From a virus, in the IMG/VR virus record IMGVR_UViG_3300020401_000030, positions 1 to 41,123 of that record: a stretch of DNA of 41,123 nucleotides; one strand, 5' to 3'. This document shows positions 27,056 to 36,839 of the stretch, one piece after another (positions within the stretch are counted from its first letter, which is position 1; every line of letters begins with the position of its first letter). A model generated the notes under the pieces. It saw nothing but the letters and a program-made list of their open reading frames with translations. It did not search any database and was not told the DNA's origin. A program made the position numbers and the translations under genes.

Positions 27056-28594
27056 ATGCCAGCGATCATCACTGATCAGATAAGAGTATTGAATGCGACG
27101 AATTTCGTTAGCGGAATTTCGACGACTGACAACAGTTATTATGTCTTCATAGGTCTACCAAATGCTACTTCTGTAGCATCGGATTGGAACACTGCCACTC
27201 CTTCACCTATTGATAATTTTGACGAGCATGACAATGTATACGATTCTCTAATATCTGCCAAGAAAATAACCTCATCCGACGTGTTGAGAGTAATCAAAAA
27301 GATTACATGGGAAACAGGAACGATATATGAAATGTATCGTCAAGACTATAGTATTGATAAGTTGAGTCCTCAGACCAGTTCTTCGAGTTTGTACAAAGCA
27401 AACTACTATGTGATGAACTCAGACTTCAGAGTCTATGAGTGCATCTATAATGGTGCATCACCATCCAACAGTGGAGGTGGTGTTATATCTCTTGAAGAAC
27501 CTACACATACAGATTTGCAGCCGAGGTTAGAGAGTGATGGTTATGTTTGGAAGTATCTTTATACTATAAAACCAAGTGATATTATAAAATTTGACAGTGC
27601 TGAGTTTATACCAGTGCCACAAAACTGGGCAACAAATACAGCAGTTGCAGATGTAAGAAACGCTGCTGTAGATGGTAAGATAGAAACTATTGTGATTGAA
27701 GATGTCACGAATGCGACATATCAGTTCAATGGTACAAAGAACGCTGTTCCTATAAGAGGAGATGGATCTGATGGTCTGGCATCTGTCACATTCATCAACG
27801 GTAAACCCTCTGCTGTTCAGGTGACGAATGGTGGTAGTGGATATTCTTTTGGAACTCTTGATCTAGATGATGTGGTTACAGGAAGTGGTGCTTCATTCTC
27901 TGTTATCGTGCCACCACCAGGCGGTCACGGGGCAGACATATACAGAGAATTAGGTGCTAATAAAGTGCTTGTATATTCTCGTATTGAGAACAGTGATGTC
28001 ACAAACCCAGACTTTCCAACTGGTAACCAATTCGCAAGAATAGGTATTATAGAAAACCCACAGCAATTTGGTAGTACTAATTTACTTACTGCCTCATCTG
28101 CATCAGGGGTATATGGATTGAGACTAGCAGGGGCAGCAACAACCAGTATGTCAGTTGCAGTGGATGGTCAGATCACACAAACAGTAGGACTTGGATCTAC
28201 TGCTGTAGGTCAGATCATAGGATATGACCCAGTCACAAAATCATTGCAGTATTGGCAAGACAGATCCCTTGCTACTAATGACACCTCAGGTAATAAACCC
28301 ACCTTTGGTTACAAACTAAATAGATTCACTGCTAACCCTGCAAGTGGAGGCAATACTAACGTCATTGTCACTACCACAGGAGGAACAGAAACCTTGTCAA
28401 TTGACACAGGTTTTACGGGAGTTTCAACTACAGTAAACTCAAGAACATACTACTTTGGACAAACATATAACAGTGGATTGGCGAACCCAGAGATCAAAAA
28501 ATACTCTGGTAATATCATCTACGTTGACCAAAGACCTGAAGTTACTAGAGCGACAAACCAACGAGAAGATATTAAAATCATCTTAGAATTCTAA
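27056..28594 (+). CDS. gp8: Baseplate wedge protein gp8
   Basis: A 512-residue protein. The N-terminal YYVFIGLPNATSVASDWN, the central YRVYECIYNG-like segment, DGYVWKYLYTIKPSDIIKF, FIPVPQNW, and the C-terminal IIYVDQRPEVTRATNQREDIKIILEF order match T4 gp8, whose end reads MIYMENRPP...EEINILFTF. gp8 is a dimeric wedge protein linking gp7, gp10 and gp6. It is about 180 residues longer than T4 gp8 (334). The extra length includes VQVTNGGSGYSFGTLDL near 260, one of the G.GY modules also found in the neighbouring giant proteins. ATG follows a late-type box; stop is two bases from the next ATG. Confidence 0.93.
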   Translation: MPAIITDQIRVLNATNFVSGISTTDNSYYVFIGLPNATSVASDWNTATPSPIDNFDEHDNVYDSLISAKKITSSDVLRVIKKITWETGTIYEMYRQDYSIDKLSPQTSSSSLYKANYYVMNSDFRVYECIYNGASPSNSGGGVISLEEPTHTDLQPRLESDGYVWKYLYTIKPSDIIKFDSAEFIPVPQNWATNTAVADVRNAAVDGKIETIVIEDVTNATYQFNGTKNAVPIRGDGSDGLASVTFINGKPSAVQVTNGGSGYSFGTLDLDDVVTGSGASFSVIVPPPGGHGADIYRELGANKVLVYSRIENSDVTNPDFPTGNQFARIGIIENPQQFGSTNLLTASSASGVYGLRLAGAATTSMSVAVDGQITQTVGLGSTAVGQIIGYDPVTKSLQYWQDRSLATNDTSGNKPTFGYKLNRFTANPASGGNTNVIVTTTGGTETLSIDTGFTGVSTTVNSRTYYFGQTYNSGLANPEIKKYSGNIIYVDQRPEVTRATNQREDIKIILEF

Positions 28595-28596
28595 CG

Positions 28597-31500
28597 ATGC
28601 CACAGAACACCAACCTAAACGTCAGTCCATATTTTGATGATTTCGACTCATCAAAGAACTTCAATCGAGTTCTTTTCAAACCTGGCAGTCCGATACAAGC
28701 AAGAGAACTAACCACTCTACAATCTATTCTGCAAAATCAGGTAGAGAAGTTTGGTAAACACATTTTCAAAGAGGGATCTATGGTGATTCCTGGTGTGTTC
28801 AAGTATGATGCTCAGTATACCTCTATCAAAATAGAGTCTACATTTTTTGGTGTTCCTGTAGAACTCTATTATGATAAGTTGGTGGGTGTTAGTATAAAAG
28901 GAAAGACTTCAGGTATCACAGCAAAGGTAGTCAAGGTATTATCTTCTGCTAGTTCTGTCACAAATAATACTACCCTATTTGTCAAGTATGAGAAGAGTTC
29001 TGATGATTATTTGTCAGAGCAATTCTTAGATGGTGAGACACTCACTACTTTGGCAGATATAAATTATGGCGTAACAACAATATCTAATGGGTCTGACTTT
29101 GCTACTGCTATAAGTTCCAATGCCACATCCATAGGTTCTGCATTCACAATCACTAGAGGTGTATTCTTTGCCAGAGGTGCGTTTGTAGAAGTTTTACCTG
29201 AGACACTTATACTTGATCAGTACAGTAACCTACCATCATACAGAGTTGGATTCAATGTTAAAGAGGAGATTGTCACTGCTGTTGATGATAATAGTTTATA
29301 CGATAATGCTGCTGGATTCTCCAATTACACTGCTCCTGGTGCTGATAGGCTCAAGATTAGTTTATCACTTATTAAGAAAGAACTAGACGACTTCCAAGAC
29401 GAGAATTTTATTGAGTTACAGAGATTAGATACAGGTGATACAAAGAAGATAATTGAGACAACACTATATGGTGAGTTAGCAAAAGAATTTGCTAGAAGAA
29501 CATATGATGAGAGTGGTGACTACTATGTCACTAAGTTTGATTTAGAGTCGAAAGAATGTTTGAACGATAGACATAGTGTATTCGGTACATTCTTCCCAGA
29601 AAATAAAACTGATGATGGTAATGTGCCTAGCAAAGATCTATTGAATATAAGAGTAGGTCCAGGTAAAGCATACGTAAAAGGATATGAGACTAAGACTGTA
29701 GGATCAAACTATATTGACGTAGAAAAACCAAGAACAACAAGATTGGTTGAGTCTTCTGCTGTGCCATTTCAAGCAGGTAACAGACTTAGATTGAACAATG
29801 TCTTTGGATCTGCCAGAATCAACTTATCTGCTGCTACCTCAGACTTTCTTGACTTACGAAGTGCAAGACTTGGTTCTTCTAAATCAAGTGCTGCTGGTGA
29901 TTCTATTGGTAGAGCAAGAGTATATGATTACAAACTACAGAACTCAGGTTATACAGGCGACGCTAGTGTATTTGAGATATTCCTTTTTGATATACAAACA
30001 GATACTCAACTTACTATAAACCAAGCACACTCCATCTCTCTACCTGCTGTTATCGAGGGTAGGAACAGTGGTGCAAGAGGATTCTTACGTTCTGCAGTAG
30101 GCAATAGCACAACAATACAATTGAATCAGGTATCAGGTTCATTCCTATTAGACGAGCAAATACTAATCAATGGTGAACTCAATGGTAGAGTAATCACAGC
30201 GATAAGTGATTTCGATTTATCTGATGTCAAGTCAGTGAGATCTACAGCAGCAGGTAGAACATTCGCTGCCGATGTACTTCTTGAGACAAAGAAAGATCTT
30301 ACAGGTAGATCATTTAGTATCACCAGTGGTGGAGTGGTAACAAGTGGTACACCAGGTTGGGTAAGTAATTTCAAAGTTGGAGATGTAATATCCTACAAAC
30401 GTGGTGGACAGACAGACATTACATTCAACGTGGTCAGTGCAGTAAGTGCAACAAATAATAATATAACTGTTGTTGCTGCACCTAATACAGTATCAGGTGT
30501 GTGCCACAAGGCACTACCTAGTGCTACTACAACAGTAAGTGATCTGAAAATTGTAGCAGGTCAGTTGAGAAATTCTACAAGTGGTTTCTTATATTCTGAA
30601 TTAGCAAATACAAATATTGAGTCATTAGATCTTACTGATTCACTTCTTCAGATAAGGGTGGAGAATACAGGTCAAAGCACAAACGGTTCTGGTCAGTTGG
30701 ATCTACCATCATTGACTGGTACAGAATTGGTCTATGCTCCATTTGATGAGGAGAGATATACAGTTTCATATTCTGATGGGTCTGTAGAAGATCTTACATC
30801 AGATCAGGTTGTGATTACTGGTGGTGGTAAAGGTGTCACAATATCAGGTTTGACAGCGAGTCAATCTTCTGTAATTGTACATAGCACACAACAAAAATCA
30901 AAGGTAAAATCAAAACAAAAGACACTTATAAGAGAAGCGACAAAGGTAATAACAGGATCTAGTAGAACAAACTCAGGTATATCTACAGGTGTGGGTGATG
31001 GTCTTACACCAAGTGCTATTTTTGGACAGAGAGTACAGGACAGAGAGATATCTCTTGATGTCCCTGACGTAGTAAGTATAGTTGCAGTGTTTGAATCATC
31101 TGGCACAGGTGATGCAGTGATACCAAACATGACACTAGGTTCATTCAACGGACCTAATGGTAATAACACTGATGTCATAGTTGGTGAGATTGGAGTGGGT
31201 AAGAGTTCTGGTGCATCAGCACAAGTCTTATCAAGAAGTGGTACGACTAAAGTAAATGTGCTCTTCAAAAATGCATCTACATTCATAGAGAATGAAGAGG
31301 TGACATTTGAAGAGAGTGGTGTGAGAGCAATACTATCGAATGTAGAATCAGGTGATCCTAACATCAGAGGTAATTTTGTTCTTGATACAGGACAGAGAGC
31401 CGAGTATTATGATTATGGTAGAATAGTTCGTAAGCAAGGGTTCCCTGAACCTCAAGGTAGACTCACAGTCTTCTTCGATCATTATGTTATAAACTCAGAA

Positions 31501-34500
31501 GACTCTGGTGACATTCTTACAGCCAATAGTTACACGAAGAACAATTATGATAGTGTACCTGCTTTTGATAACATAAGGAACACTGATGTTATTGACCTAA
31601 GACCAAGAGTAGCCCAGTACAGTGGCACTAGATCACCATTTGAATTTGATTCAAGAGATTTTAGTGGCAGTGGTCAGTCACCTGCAGTTCTTGTGACTGA
31701 TGAGAACATAACGTTTGATTACAATCACTACCTTGGTAGGATAGATAGATTGTTCTTGAACAGAGATTCAACATTCACTATACAGCAAGGAACACCTGCT
31801 GTGAAACCTGTTGAACCTGAAGGTATATCTGAGTCATTTGAATTGGCAAAGATAACCTATAAACCATACGTTTACAATGCAAAACGTGAGGTAAAGATTG
31901 ACTTCCGTGCTAACAAACGTTACACGATGAAGCAGATAGGTGACCTTGATCAAAGAATAAGGAACATTGAAGAGGTAACAGCACTATCCCTTTTAGAAAA
32001 TAAAACTGAGAGTCTTGTTATAACTGATCCTACCACTGGTCTTGATAGGTTCAAGAATGGTTTTGTGGTTGATCCATTTAGAAACTTCCTTGTTGCTGAC
32101 AAGACAGTTCCATTCCTCAAGTATGATATAGATGAAGGAAAACTCACACCAAGAAAGCACTTTGATAGTATCGATCTCCTTATTGGCTCTGCTAGTGTTG
32201 TGGGTACTAATGGCAGCCCAGATCTTTCAGTTGACCCTAGATTCGCAACCGATTTAGGTTCTCCTAATATCAAAATGACTGGTGACATAGTCACCTTAGA
32301 TTATGAAGAGGTGCTCGATAGATCTCAACCATTTGCGACAAGAGTAGAGAATATAAACCCATACATGATGAGAAGTTGGAATGGTAATCTTGTACTAAAT
32401 CCAGAGTCTGACATCTTTACTGAAAGAGTATTTGAGGTGCAAGATGATGGTATAGGATTCTCTAATGACATCATCATAGAAGAGGAAGCAATACCAAACA
32501 TGAGAGAGCAGAACATTGCGTTCACCGCTACTCGATTGAAGCCAGGCACTAATCACTACAACTCGTTTGCTGGTGAGGATATGCTTGAGAACAATATCCG
32601 TACCATACCAAAACTACTTGAAGTTACACCTATACAGGGTGCCTTCCAAGTGGGTGAAACAGTAAGAGGTCTTGCAGTATCATCACAGAATGCAAGTCAG
32701 GGTGTAGATCTAAGATTCAGATTAGCAGCACCTAACCACAAAGACGGACCTTTCAACAATCCTACAATTACTTTCACTAATAACCCATACACAGCGAATG
32801 TAGGTTTATCATCAGCGTACTCTGAGACTACAACTGTATTGAACGTAGATATACAGTCATTGAATCAAAAGTCAGATGGTAACTTCTTTGGATTTGCTCT
32901 TGTAGGTATGAGATTAGTAGGAGAGACCAGTGGTGCAGAGGCAGAGATCAATCAAATCAGACTTATATCAGATGACTTTGGTGCACTGCTTGGATCATAC
33001 TATATCCCACCAGAAAGATTTGAGAATGGTACAAATACAGCTCTACTATCAAGTCTAAGGTCACAGGATAATTATCCTGGCTTGAACTTCTCAAGAGCTG
33101 CAGCAGACCACTTCTCTGAGGGTACTTTGATAACAAATACTACCCTTGAGAGAACAGAGCCAGCACCTCCTGTCATACCTGAACCAGTAATATTCAACAT
33201 TACTAACGTAACAAACAATATTACTAACATTCAGAATACCATTGTTCAACAAGTACAGGAAGTTGATGATGACCCTCTTGCTCAGACATTCCAAGTAGAA
33301 GAAAATCCTGGTATCTTTATGACATCAGTTGACTTCTTCTTCGCTACTAAATCTGACACCATACCACTTGATGTGAGGGTAGTGAATGTTGTCAATGGAT
33401 ATCCATCAAGAAACATTGTCAAGAATGGACAAGTAATACTGAACCCTGATCAAGTCAACGTATCATCAGATGCAACTGTACCAACTACATTCACATTCCC
33501 ATCTCCAATCTACTTACCTAGAGGAGAGTATGCTTTTGTTATAGTAACTGCAACATCTGAATACAACCAGTGGATCTGTCAAGTGGGTGAGGCTGACATA
33601 TCAACAGCTGACAACACTGAACTTGGAAAGGTTATCGTAACAAAACAACCATCACTAGGTTCTCTATTCAAGGGTCAGACTGCTGGCACATGGACTCCAT
33701 CACAGTTGGAAGACATGAAGTATACAGCAAGGAAGGCGAAGTTCACATTGAACTCAGGTACAGTAAGATTCTATAATCCTCAATTAGATACATTTGACAC
33801 TAGAAACAATCTTCCAGAAAATCCAATAGAGACATTTGCAAAACGTGTAACTGTGGGTCTTGGATCTGCCATCGGTGATGGTATCATAGACCTTGGCACA
33901 GAAATCAAACAAGATTCCAATTCGGGAGCATCAGGTATTGTGGCAGCAAAACTTGGACATCTTGGACAGACAGCCAGCACTCTCACCATCACAAATGGTG
34001 GTACAAATTATGAAGATGCAACATACCCATCAGTCGAGTTCGTAAGTCTCACAGGATCAGGATCAGGAGCCGTAGGTGTCGTGACTGTATCAAGTAATGT
34101 GGTTACAGGAGTCACAGTCATCAATGACAATACAGGAACAGGTTATAATGTGGGTGACACATTGACTGCATCTCTTGGTAACAAGGGACTAGGACAGAAT
34201 CTTCTTCTCACTGTTGGTGTAACAACTGGTGTAAACTCACTTCTTCTTACTAACAGTAAGGGAACATTCGACACCACCAATCCCATACAGTATCATGATG
34301 CTTCATTAGGTTATGGTGTAACTGTGAATAATATCATACCATCCACAGTGACAACAAACACTGATCAGTATGATGGATTACATTTCAAAGTAAGTCATCC
34401 TAACCATGGAAACTATGCTGCAAATAATACAGTCAAGATAAATGGCATCACAGGTGACACAGTTCCAACAAAAACAACTGTTGCATATGGTGTCAGTGAC

Positions 34501-35667
34501 ACCAGTGTGGTCAGCGTAGCAAGTAGTATTGGATTCAACTTCTTTGAAGGGTCACAAGTATCATCCAGCAATCCTGGTTTTGCATTACTTGGTGACGAGA
34601 TTATTCAATACACATCTGTTGGTACTAACCAGTTGAGTGGTACTATAACCAGAGGTAATGACGATACTTTTGCAAGAACCTATCCAGTGGGCACACCTGT
34701 ACAGAAGTATGAGTTGTCTGGTGTATCTCTTAGAAAGATAAACACAAATCACTCTATCATAAACGCATCAACATCCATAGACGAGAAAACAACTCTCGAC
34801 TCCTATCATGTCAAGATCACTGGATCTGCGTTGTTCACTAAGGACAAGCCAGGTGGAGGCACAAGAGGTAAAGCAAGTACAAACATAGTATTTGATACAA
34901 TCTCACCTGCCATCGCTCACAGCATACCTAAGGGAACTGTAATCAATTCAAGTATGAGAACTACATCTGCAACAAGTGTTAGTGGCGGTGAAGCGTCATT
35001 CTCAGACAAGGGTTACGATAGTATATCACTTGTAAATGAAACTAAGTTTGACACAGTTCGTATGGTTGCTTCTAAGGTAAATGAATCAGCACAGTTGTCT
35101 ACAAGACCAGGTGAGAAATCTCTTACTGTTGATTTGAACTTGAGCACTACTAATGAGGATGTATCACCTGTGATTGATGCATTCAAGAGTTCTATAAATG
35201 TCACAACTAATAGAATCAACAAACCTGTTGATAACTATGCTCTAAGCAGTAAGGCAAATCAACTTGATGATCCACATAATCAACTATATCAAACAAAAGT
35301 TATAATGTTGGAGAACCCTGCAACATCACTCAAAGTATTATTCGCTGCGTTCAGACCACCAGCTGCAGATGTCAGAGTGTTGTACAGACTATTCAGAGCA
35401 GACGCTGATTCATTAGACAAAGTGTTTGAGTTGATGCCAGGTTATGAGAACCTTGACTCATCTGGGTTTGTTATATCTGAGAAGAACAACAGTGGTAGAC
35501 CTGATAGAAACGTGGTTCCTAGTTTGGAAGATCAGTTCCTTGAGTATGAATTCACAAAGAATGGTTTACCTCCATTCACAGGATTCCAAGTCAAGGTTTG
35601 CTTCTCATCAACAAACCAAGCACAAGCACCTGAGTTACTTGACTTCCGTGCCATCGCTGTGGCATAA
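28597..35667 (+). CDS. Giant baseplate/tail structural protein, DUF4815 type (possible gp10-like role)
   Basis: A 2356-residue protein. Its N terminus (FNRVLFKPGSPIQARELTTLQ, then FGKHIFKEGSMVIPG) is the DUF4815 signature found in T4-like marine phages. Near residues 1530-1556 an NIT-rich stretch (FNITNVTNNITNIQNTIVQQ) looks like a trimeric coiled coil and precedes DDPLAQTFQVEENPGIFMTSVD and WICQVGEAD..., a region I recall as conserved in cyanophage versions. A G.GY module (about 1800-1865) and an E.I.YTS module (about 1970-2040) follow. Position after gp8 suggests a gp10-like role, joining wedge and fibres, but sequence proof is lacking. The stop shares a base with a small basic gene (TAATG). 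Confidence 0.88.
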   Translation: MPQNTNLNVSPYFDDFDSSKNFNRVLFKPGSPIQARELTTLQSILQNQVEKFGKHIFKEGSMVIPGVFKYDAQYTSIKIESTFFGVPVELYYDKLVGVSIKGKTSGITAKVVKVLSSASSVTNNTTLFVKYEKSSDDYLSEQFLDGETLTTLADINYGVTTISNGSDFATAISSNATSIGSAFTITRGVFFARGAFVEVLPETLILDQYSNLPSYRVGFNVKEEIVTAVDDNSLYDNAAGFSNYTAPGADRLKISLSLIKKELDDFQDENFIELQRLDTGDTKKIIETTLYGELAKEFARRTYDESGDYYVTKFDLESKECLNDRHSVFGTFFPENKTDDGNVPSKDLLNIRVGPGKAYVKGYETKTVGSNYIDVEKPRTTRLVESSAVPFQAGNRLRLNNVFGSARINLSAATSDFLDLRSARLGSSKSSAAGDSIGRARVYDYKLQNSGYTGDASVFEIFLFDIQTDTQLTINQAHSISLPAVIEGRNSGARGFLRSAVGNSTTIQLNQVSGSFLLDEQILINGELNGRVITAISDFDLSDVKSVRSTAAGRTFAADVLLETKKDLTGRSFSITSGGVVTSGTPGWVSNFKVGDVISYKRGGQTDITFNVVSAVSATNNNITVVAAPNTVSGVCHKALPSATTTVSDLKIVAGQLRNSTSGFLYSELANTNIESLDLTDSLLQIRVENTGQSTNGSGQLDLPSLTGTELVYAPFDEERYTVSYSDGSVEDLTSDQVVITGGGKGVTISGLTASQSSVIVHSTQQKSKVKSKQKTLIREATKVITGSSRTNSGISTGVGDGLTPSAIFGQRVQDREISLDVPDVVSIVAVFESSGTGDAVIPNMTLGSFNGPNGNNTDVIVGEIGVGKSSGASAQVLSRSGTTKVNVLFKNASTFIENEEVTFEESGVRAILSNVESGDPNIRGNFVLDTGQRAEYYDYGRIVRKQGFPEPQGRLTVFFDHYVINSEDSGDILTANSYTKNNYDSVPAFDNIRNTDVIDLRPRVAQYSGTRSPFEFDSRDFSGSGQSPAVLVTDENITFDYNHYLGRIDRLFLNRDSTFTIQQGTPAVKPVEPEGISESFELAKITYKPYVYNAKREVKIDFRANKRYTMKQIGDLDQRIRNIEEVTALSLLENKTESLVITDPTTGLDRFKNGFVVDPFRNFLVADKTVPFLKYDIDEGKLTPRKHFDSIDLLIGSASVVGTNGSPDLSVDPRFATDLGSPNIKMTGDIVTLDYEEVLDRSQPFATRVENINPYMMRSWNGNLVLNPESDIFTERVFEVQDDGIGFSNDIIIEEEAIPNMREQNIAFTATRLKPGTNHYNSFAGEDMLENNIRTIPKLLEVTPIQGAFQVGETVRGLAVSSQNASQGVDLRFRLAAPNHKDGPFNNPTITFTNNPYTANVGLSSAYSETTTVLNVDIQSLNQKSDGNFFGFALVGMRLVGETSGAEAEINQIRLISDDFGALLGSYYIPPERFENGTNTALLSSLRSQDNYPGLNFSRAAADHFSEGTLITNTTLERTEPAPPVIPEPVIFNITNVTNNITNIQNTIVQQVQEVDDDPLAQTFQVEENPGIFMTSVDFFFATKSDTIPLDVRVVNVVNGYPSRNIVKNGQVILNPDQVNVSSDATVPTTFTFPSPIYLPRGEYAFVIVTATSEYNQWICQVGEADISTADNTELGKVIVTKQPSLGSLFKGQTAGTWTPSQLEDMKYTARKAKFTLNSGTVRFYNPQLDTFDTRNNLPENPIETFAKRVTVGLGSAIGDGIIDLGTEIKQDSNSGASGIVAAKLGHLGQTASTLTITNGGTNYEDATYPSVEFVSLTGSGSGAVGVVTVSSNVVTGVTVINDNTGTGYNVGDTLTASLGNKGLGQNLLLTVGVTTGVNSLLLTNSKGTFDTTNPIQYHDASLGYGVTVNNIIPSTVTTNTDQYDGLHFKVSHPNHGNYAANNTVKINGITGDTVPTKTTVAYGVSDTSVVSVASSIGFNFFEGSQVSSSNPGFALLGDEIIQYTSVGTNQLSGTITRGNDDTFARTYPVGTPVQKYELSGVSLRKINTNHSIINASTSIDEKTTLDSYHVKITGSALFTKDKPGGGTRGKASTNIVFDTISPAIAHSIPKGTVINSSMRTTSATSVSGGEASFSDKGYDSISLVNETKFDTVRMVASKVNESAQLSTRPGEKSLTVDLNLSTTNEDVSPVIDAFKSSINVTTNRINKPVDNYALSSKANQLDDPHNQLYQTKVIMLENPATSLKVLFAAFRPPAADVRVLYRLFRADADSLDKVFELMPGYENLDSSGFVISEKNNSGRPDRNVVPSLEDQFLEYEFTKNGLPPFTGFQVKVCFSSTNQAQAPELLDFRAIAVA

Positions 35668-35810
35668 TGAAGAAGTTCCTTTCTGCATTGAAAGTTCGAC
35701 GTTGGCCAGTAGAATGGTGGGACGAAGAGGTAGAGATGAAAAGAAAGAAAGAGGAACTACGTAAAAAGAGAATAAAATCTCTGTATCCTAGCAATGGTAA
35801 AAGAACATGA
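35667..35810 (+). CDS. Small highly basic protein, 47 residues
   Basis: An ATG frame that overlaps the stop of the DUF4815 protein by one base (TAATG), the same coupling used between other structural genes here. The product is MKKFLSALKVRRWPVEWWDEE followed by a lysine- and arginine-rich helix (MKRKKEELRKKRIKSLY). It has no known fold; the layout resembles small helical capsid or tail accessory proteins. Its stop overlaps the next start (ATGA), which supports it being translated. Confidence 0.6.
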   Translation: MKKFLSALKVRRWPVEWWDEEVEMKRKKEELRKKRIKSLYPSNGKRT

Positions 35811-35947
35811 TCAACGCATGGTCACTAGCAGCAGAAGTATTGGAGGGCACACTTGATGAGACATACCCCATCAAAAAAAATCCCAGTAGAGAATCATCCG
35901 TCACTGATGAGGGATGCAAAGACGACAGCGATAGTGAACACGGATAG
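35807..35947 (+). pseudogene. N-terminal part of a split small gene (46-codon frame)
   Basis: This frame starts with an ATGA overlap and reads MINAWSLAAEVLEGTLDETYPIKK, then changes into an unconvincing serine- and acid-rich tail before a TAG at 35945. At 35873-35880 there is a run of eight A. Removing one A would join its first 24 residues to the frame that ends at 36068, giving one 86-residue protein. So this is probably the front of the same gene, broken by a real or artefactual one-base difference, or read by frameshifting. It could also be a genuine separate ORF. Confidence 0.5.
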
Positions 35948-36068
35948 TGCAGCGTACGAACGCTACATGAATGATAAGAAGGCACGTCTGTCACAAAAGA
36001 ATGAGATAGACAGATTGAAGGAAGAGATTGAGATGTTGAAACAACTAATTACTAAACAGAATAAATAA
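35853..36068 (+). CDS. Small coiled-coil protein, probably virion associated
   Basis: The conserved-looking part is IPVENHPSLMRDAKTTAIVNTDSAAYERYM, followed by a charged coiled coil (KNEIDRLKEEIEMLKQLI) and the end TKQNK. A short protein of the form 'V.NHPSL.RD..T.AI.NTD...Y..Y' plus a coiled coil is, as I recall, widespread in T4-like marine phages beside structural genes. As an independent ORF it would begin at TTG 35853 or ATG 35856, whose first nine residues (MRHTPSKK) look unnatural. The better start is likely ATG 35807 in the other frame, across the A8 run. Its stop lies in an ATAAATA box before the next gene. Confidence 0.7.
   Translation: MMRHTPSKKIPVENHPSLMRDAKTTAIVNTDSAAYERYMNDKKARLSQKNEIDRLKEEIEMLKQLITKQNK
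36061..36067 (+). promoter_or_regulatory. Possible late-promoter box, very close to a start
   Basis: ATAAATA at 36061-36067 overlaps the stop of the coiled-coil gene and ends only five bases before the ATG at 36073. A start of transcription there would give an almost leaderless message, so this match may be a chance product of AATAAATAA at the stop codon. Confidence 0.3.
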
Positions 36069-36072
36069 TACC

Positions 36073-36414
36073 ATGGCAGTTCCATCAGTCAATATTCAAA
36101 TAGAACAAGGGGCAACCTTCTCTTCAACATTCGATGTGAAGAAGCAAGATAACTCCCCGTTGAATCTCAACGGATTCAGTTTTAGTGCGAAGATGAGAAA
36201 ACATGCCACAGCAGCAGGTTCAATAGGATTTGCTGTGACGTATGGATCTACACCTGCTGACGGTCAGGTGACTTTATCCATGACACCTGCACAAACTGGT
36301 ATCATAACCTCAGGTAGATACGAGTATGATGTGCTGATCACTAATAACTTTTCTGGTGCAAAAACAAAGATTTTCACTGGGCAAGTAATGGTAAACCCTA
36401 CATCGGCATTATGA
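36073..36414 (+). CDS. Small virion structural protein, Ig/BppU-like beta fold
   Basis: A 113-residue all-beta-looking protein. VNIQIEQGATFSSTFDVKKQDNSPLNLNGFSFSAKMRK, then GQVTLSMTPAQTGIITSGRYEYDVLI and a final KTKIFTGQVMVNP, is the pattern of the N-terminal domain of phage baseplate upper proteins and of many small structural proteins placed before tail fibres (alternating strands, 'qG.tf...f...d..g.p.dLtG'). Likely role: adaptor between baseplate or virion and the fibre encoded just downstream. It is separated from the next ATG by one base. Confidence 0.7.
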   Translation: MAVPSVNIQIEQGATFSSTFDVKKQDNSPLNLNGFSFSAKMRKHATAAGSIGFAVTYGSTPADGQVTLSMTPAQTGIITSGRYEYDVLITNNFSGAKTKIFTGQVMVNPTSAL

Positions 36415-36415
36415 T

Positions 36416-36835
36416 ATGTCTAACATCAGACTTAGTTCATCACATGCTGACGATGATATAGGGGCACAACCATCAGTTAGATTTTCTAGAGACAAAGAAG
36501 TATTTGACATTGAACGAGATGATGAATTCTTTATTGTATCTCTAGGTGAACAGAGAACTGTATTCACTGCTGGAGAAGAAGAAGTGGCAAATCTAAGAGA
36601 CATCTCAGATATTAATTCAACCGCTATAAGTGCAGGGATAGGCACAAGCTTTATCCTTACCTATGATGCTGTCGAAGATAATTTCAAATTTGTTTCCCCA
36701 GATGCTATTGTAGACTCTGCTGTAGGTAACATTTCAGGACCTGCTGGATTCAGTGATACCGTTATAAACAACCTTGTCGATAAACTTGACGTAGAACTAG
36801 ATGATAAGATTGATCTCGACGCTGGAACTTGGTAA
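36416..36835 (+). CDS. Small virion protein of unknown function, probably fibre associated
   Basis: A 139-residue acidic protein. Visible parts are IGAQPSVRFSRDKEVFDIERDDEFFIVSLGEQRTVF, a short GTSFILTYDAVEDNFKFVSPD strand pair, and a C-terminal VINNLVDKLDVELDDKIDLDAGTW, reminiscent of the short repeat units near the ends of fibre subunits. I do not recognise a family. Its place between an Ig-like adaptor and the repeat-rich fibre suggests a fibre connector. A late box overlaps the AT-rich end of its 3' flank. Confidence 0.6.
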   Translation: MSNIRLSSSHADDDIGAQPSVRFSRDKEVFDIERDDEFFIVSLGEQRTVFTAGEEEVANLRDISDINSTAISAGIGTSFILTYDAVEDNFKFVSPDAIVDSAVGNISGPAGFSDTVINNLVDKLDVELDDKIDLDAGTW

Positions 36836-36839
36836 TTTA

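Noticed and set aside
30861-31364. 167-codon minus-strand open frame within the DUF4815 gene
   Set aside because: It mirrors the forward codon pattern, has no start context or motif, and the plus-strand gene is certain. The same applies to long minus frames at 16484-16909, 25534-25920, 31950-32294 and 37671-38129.
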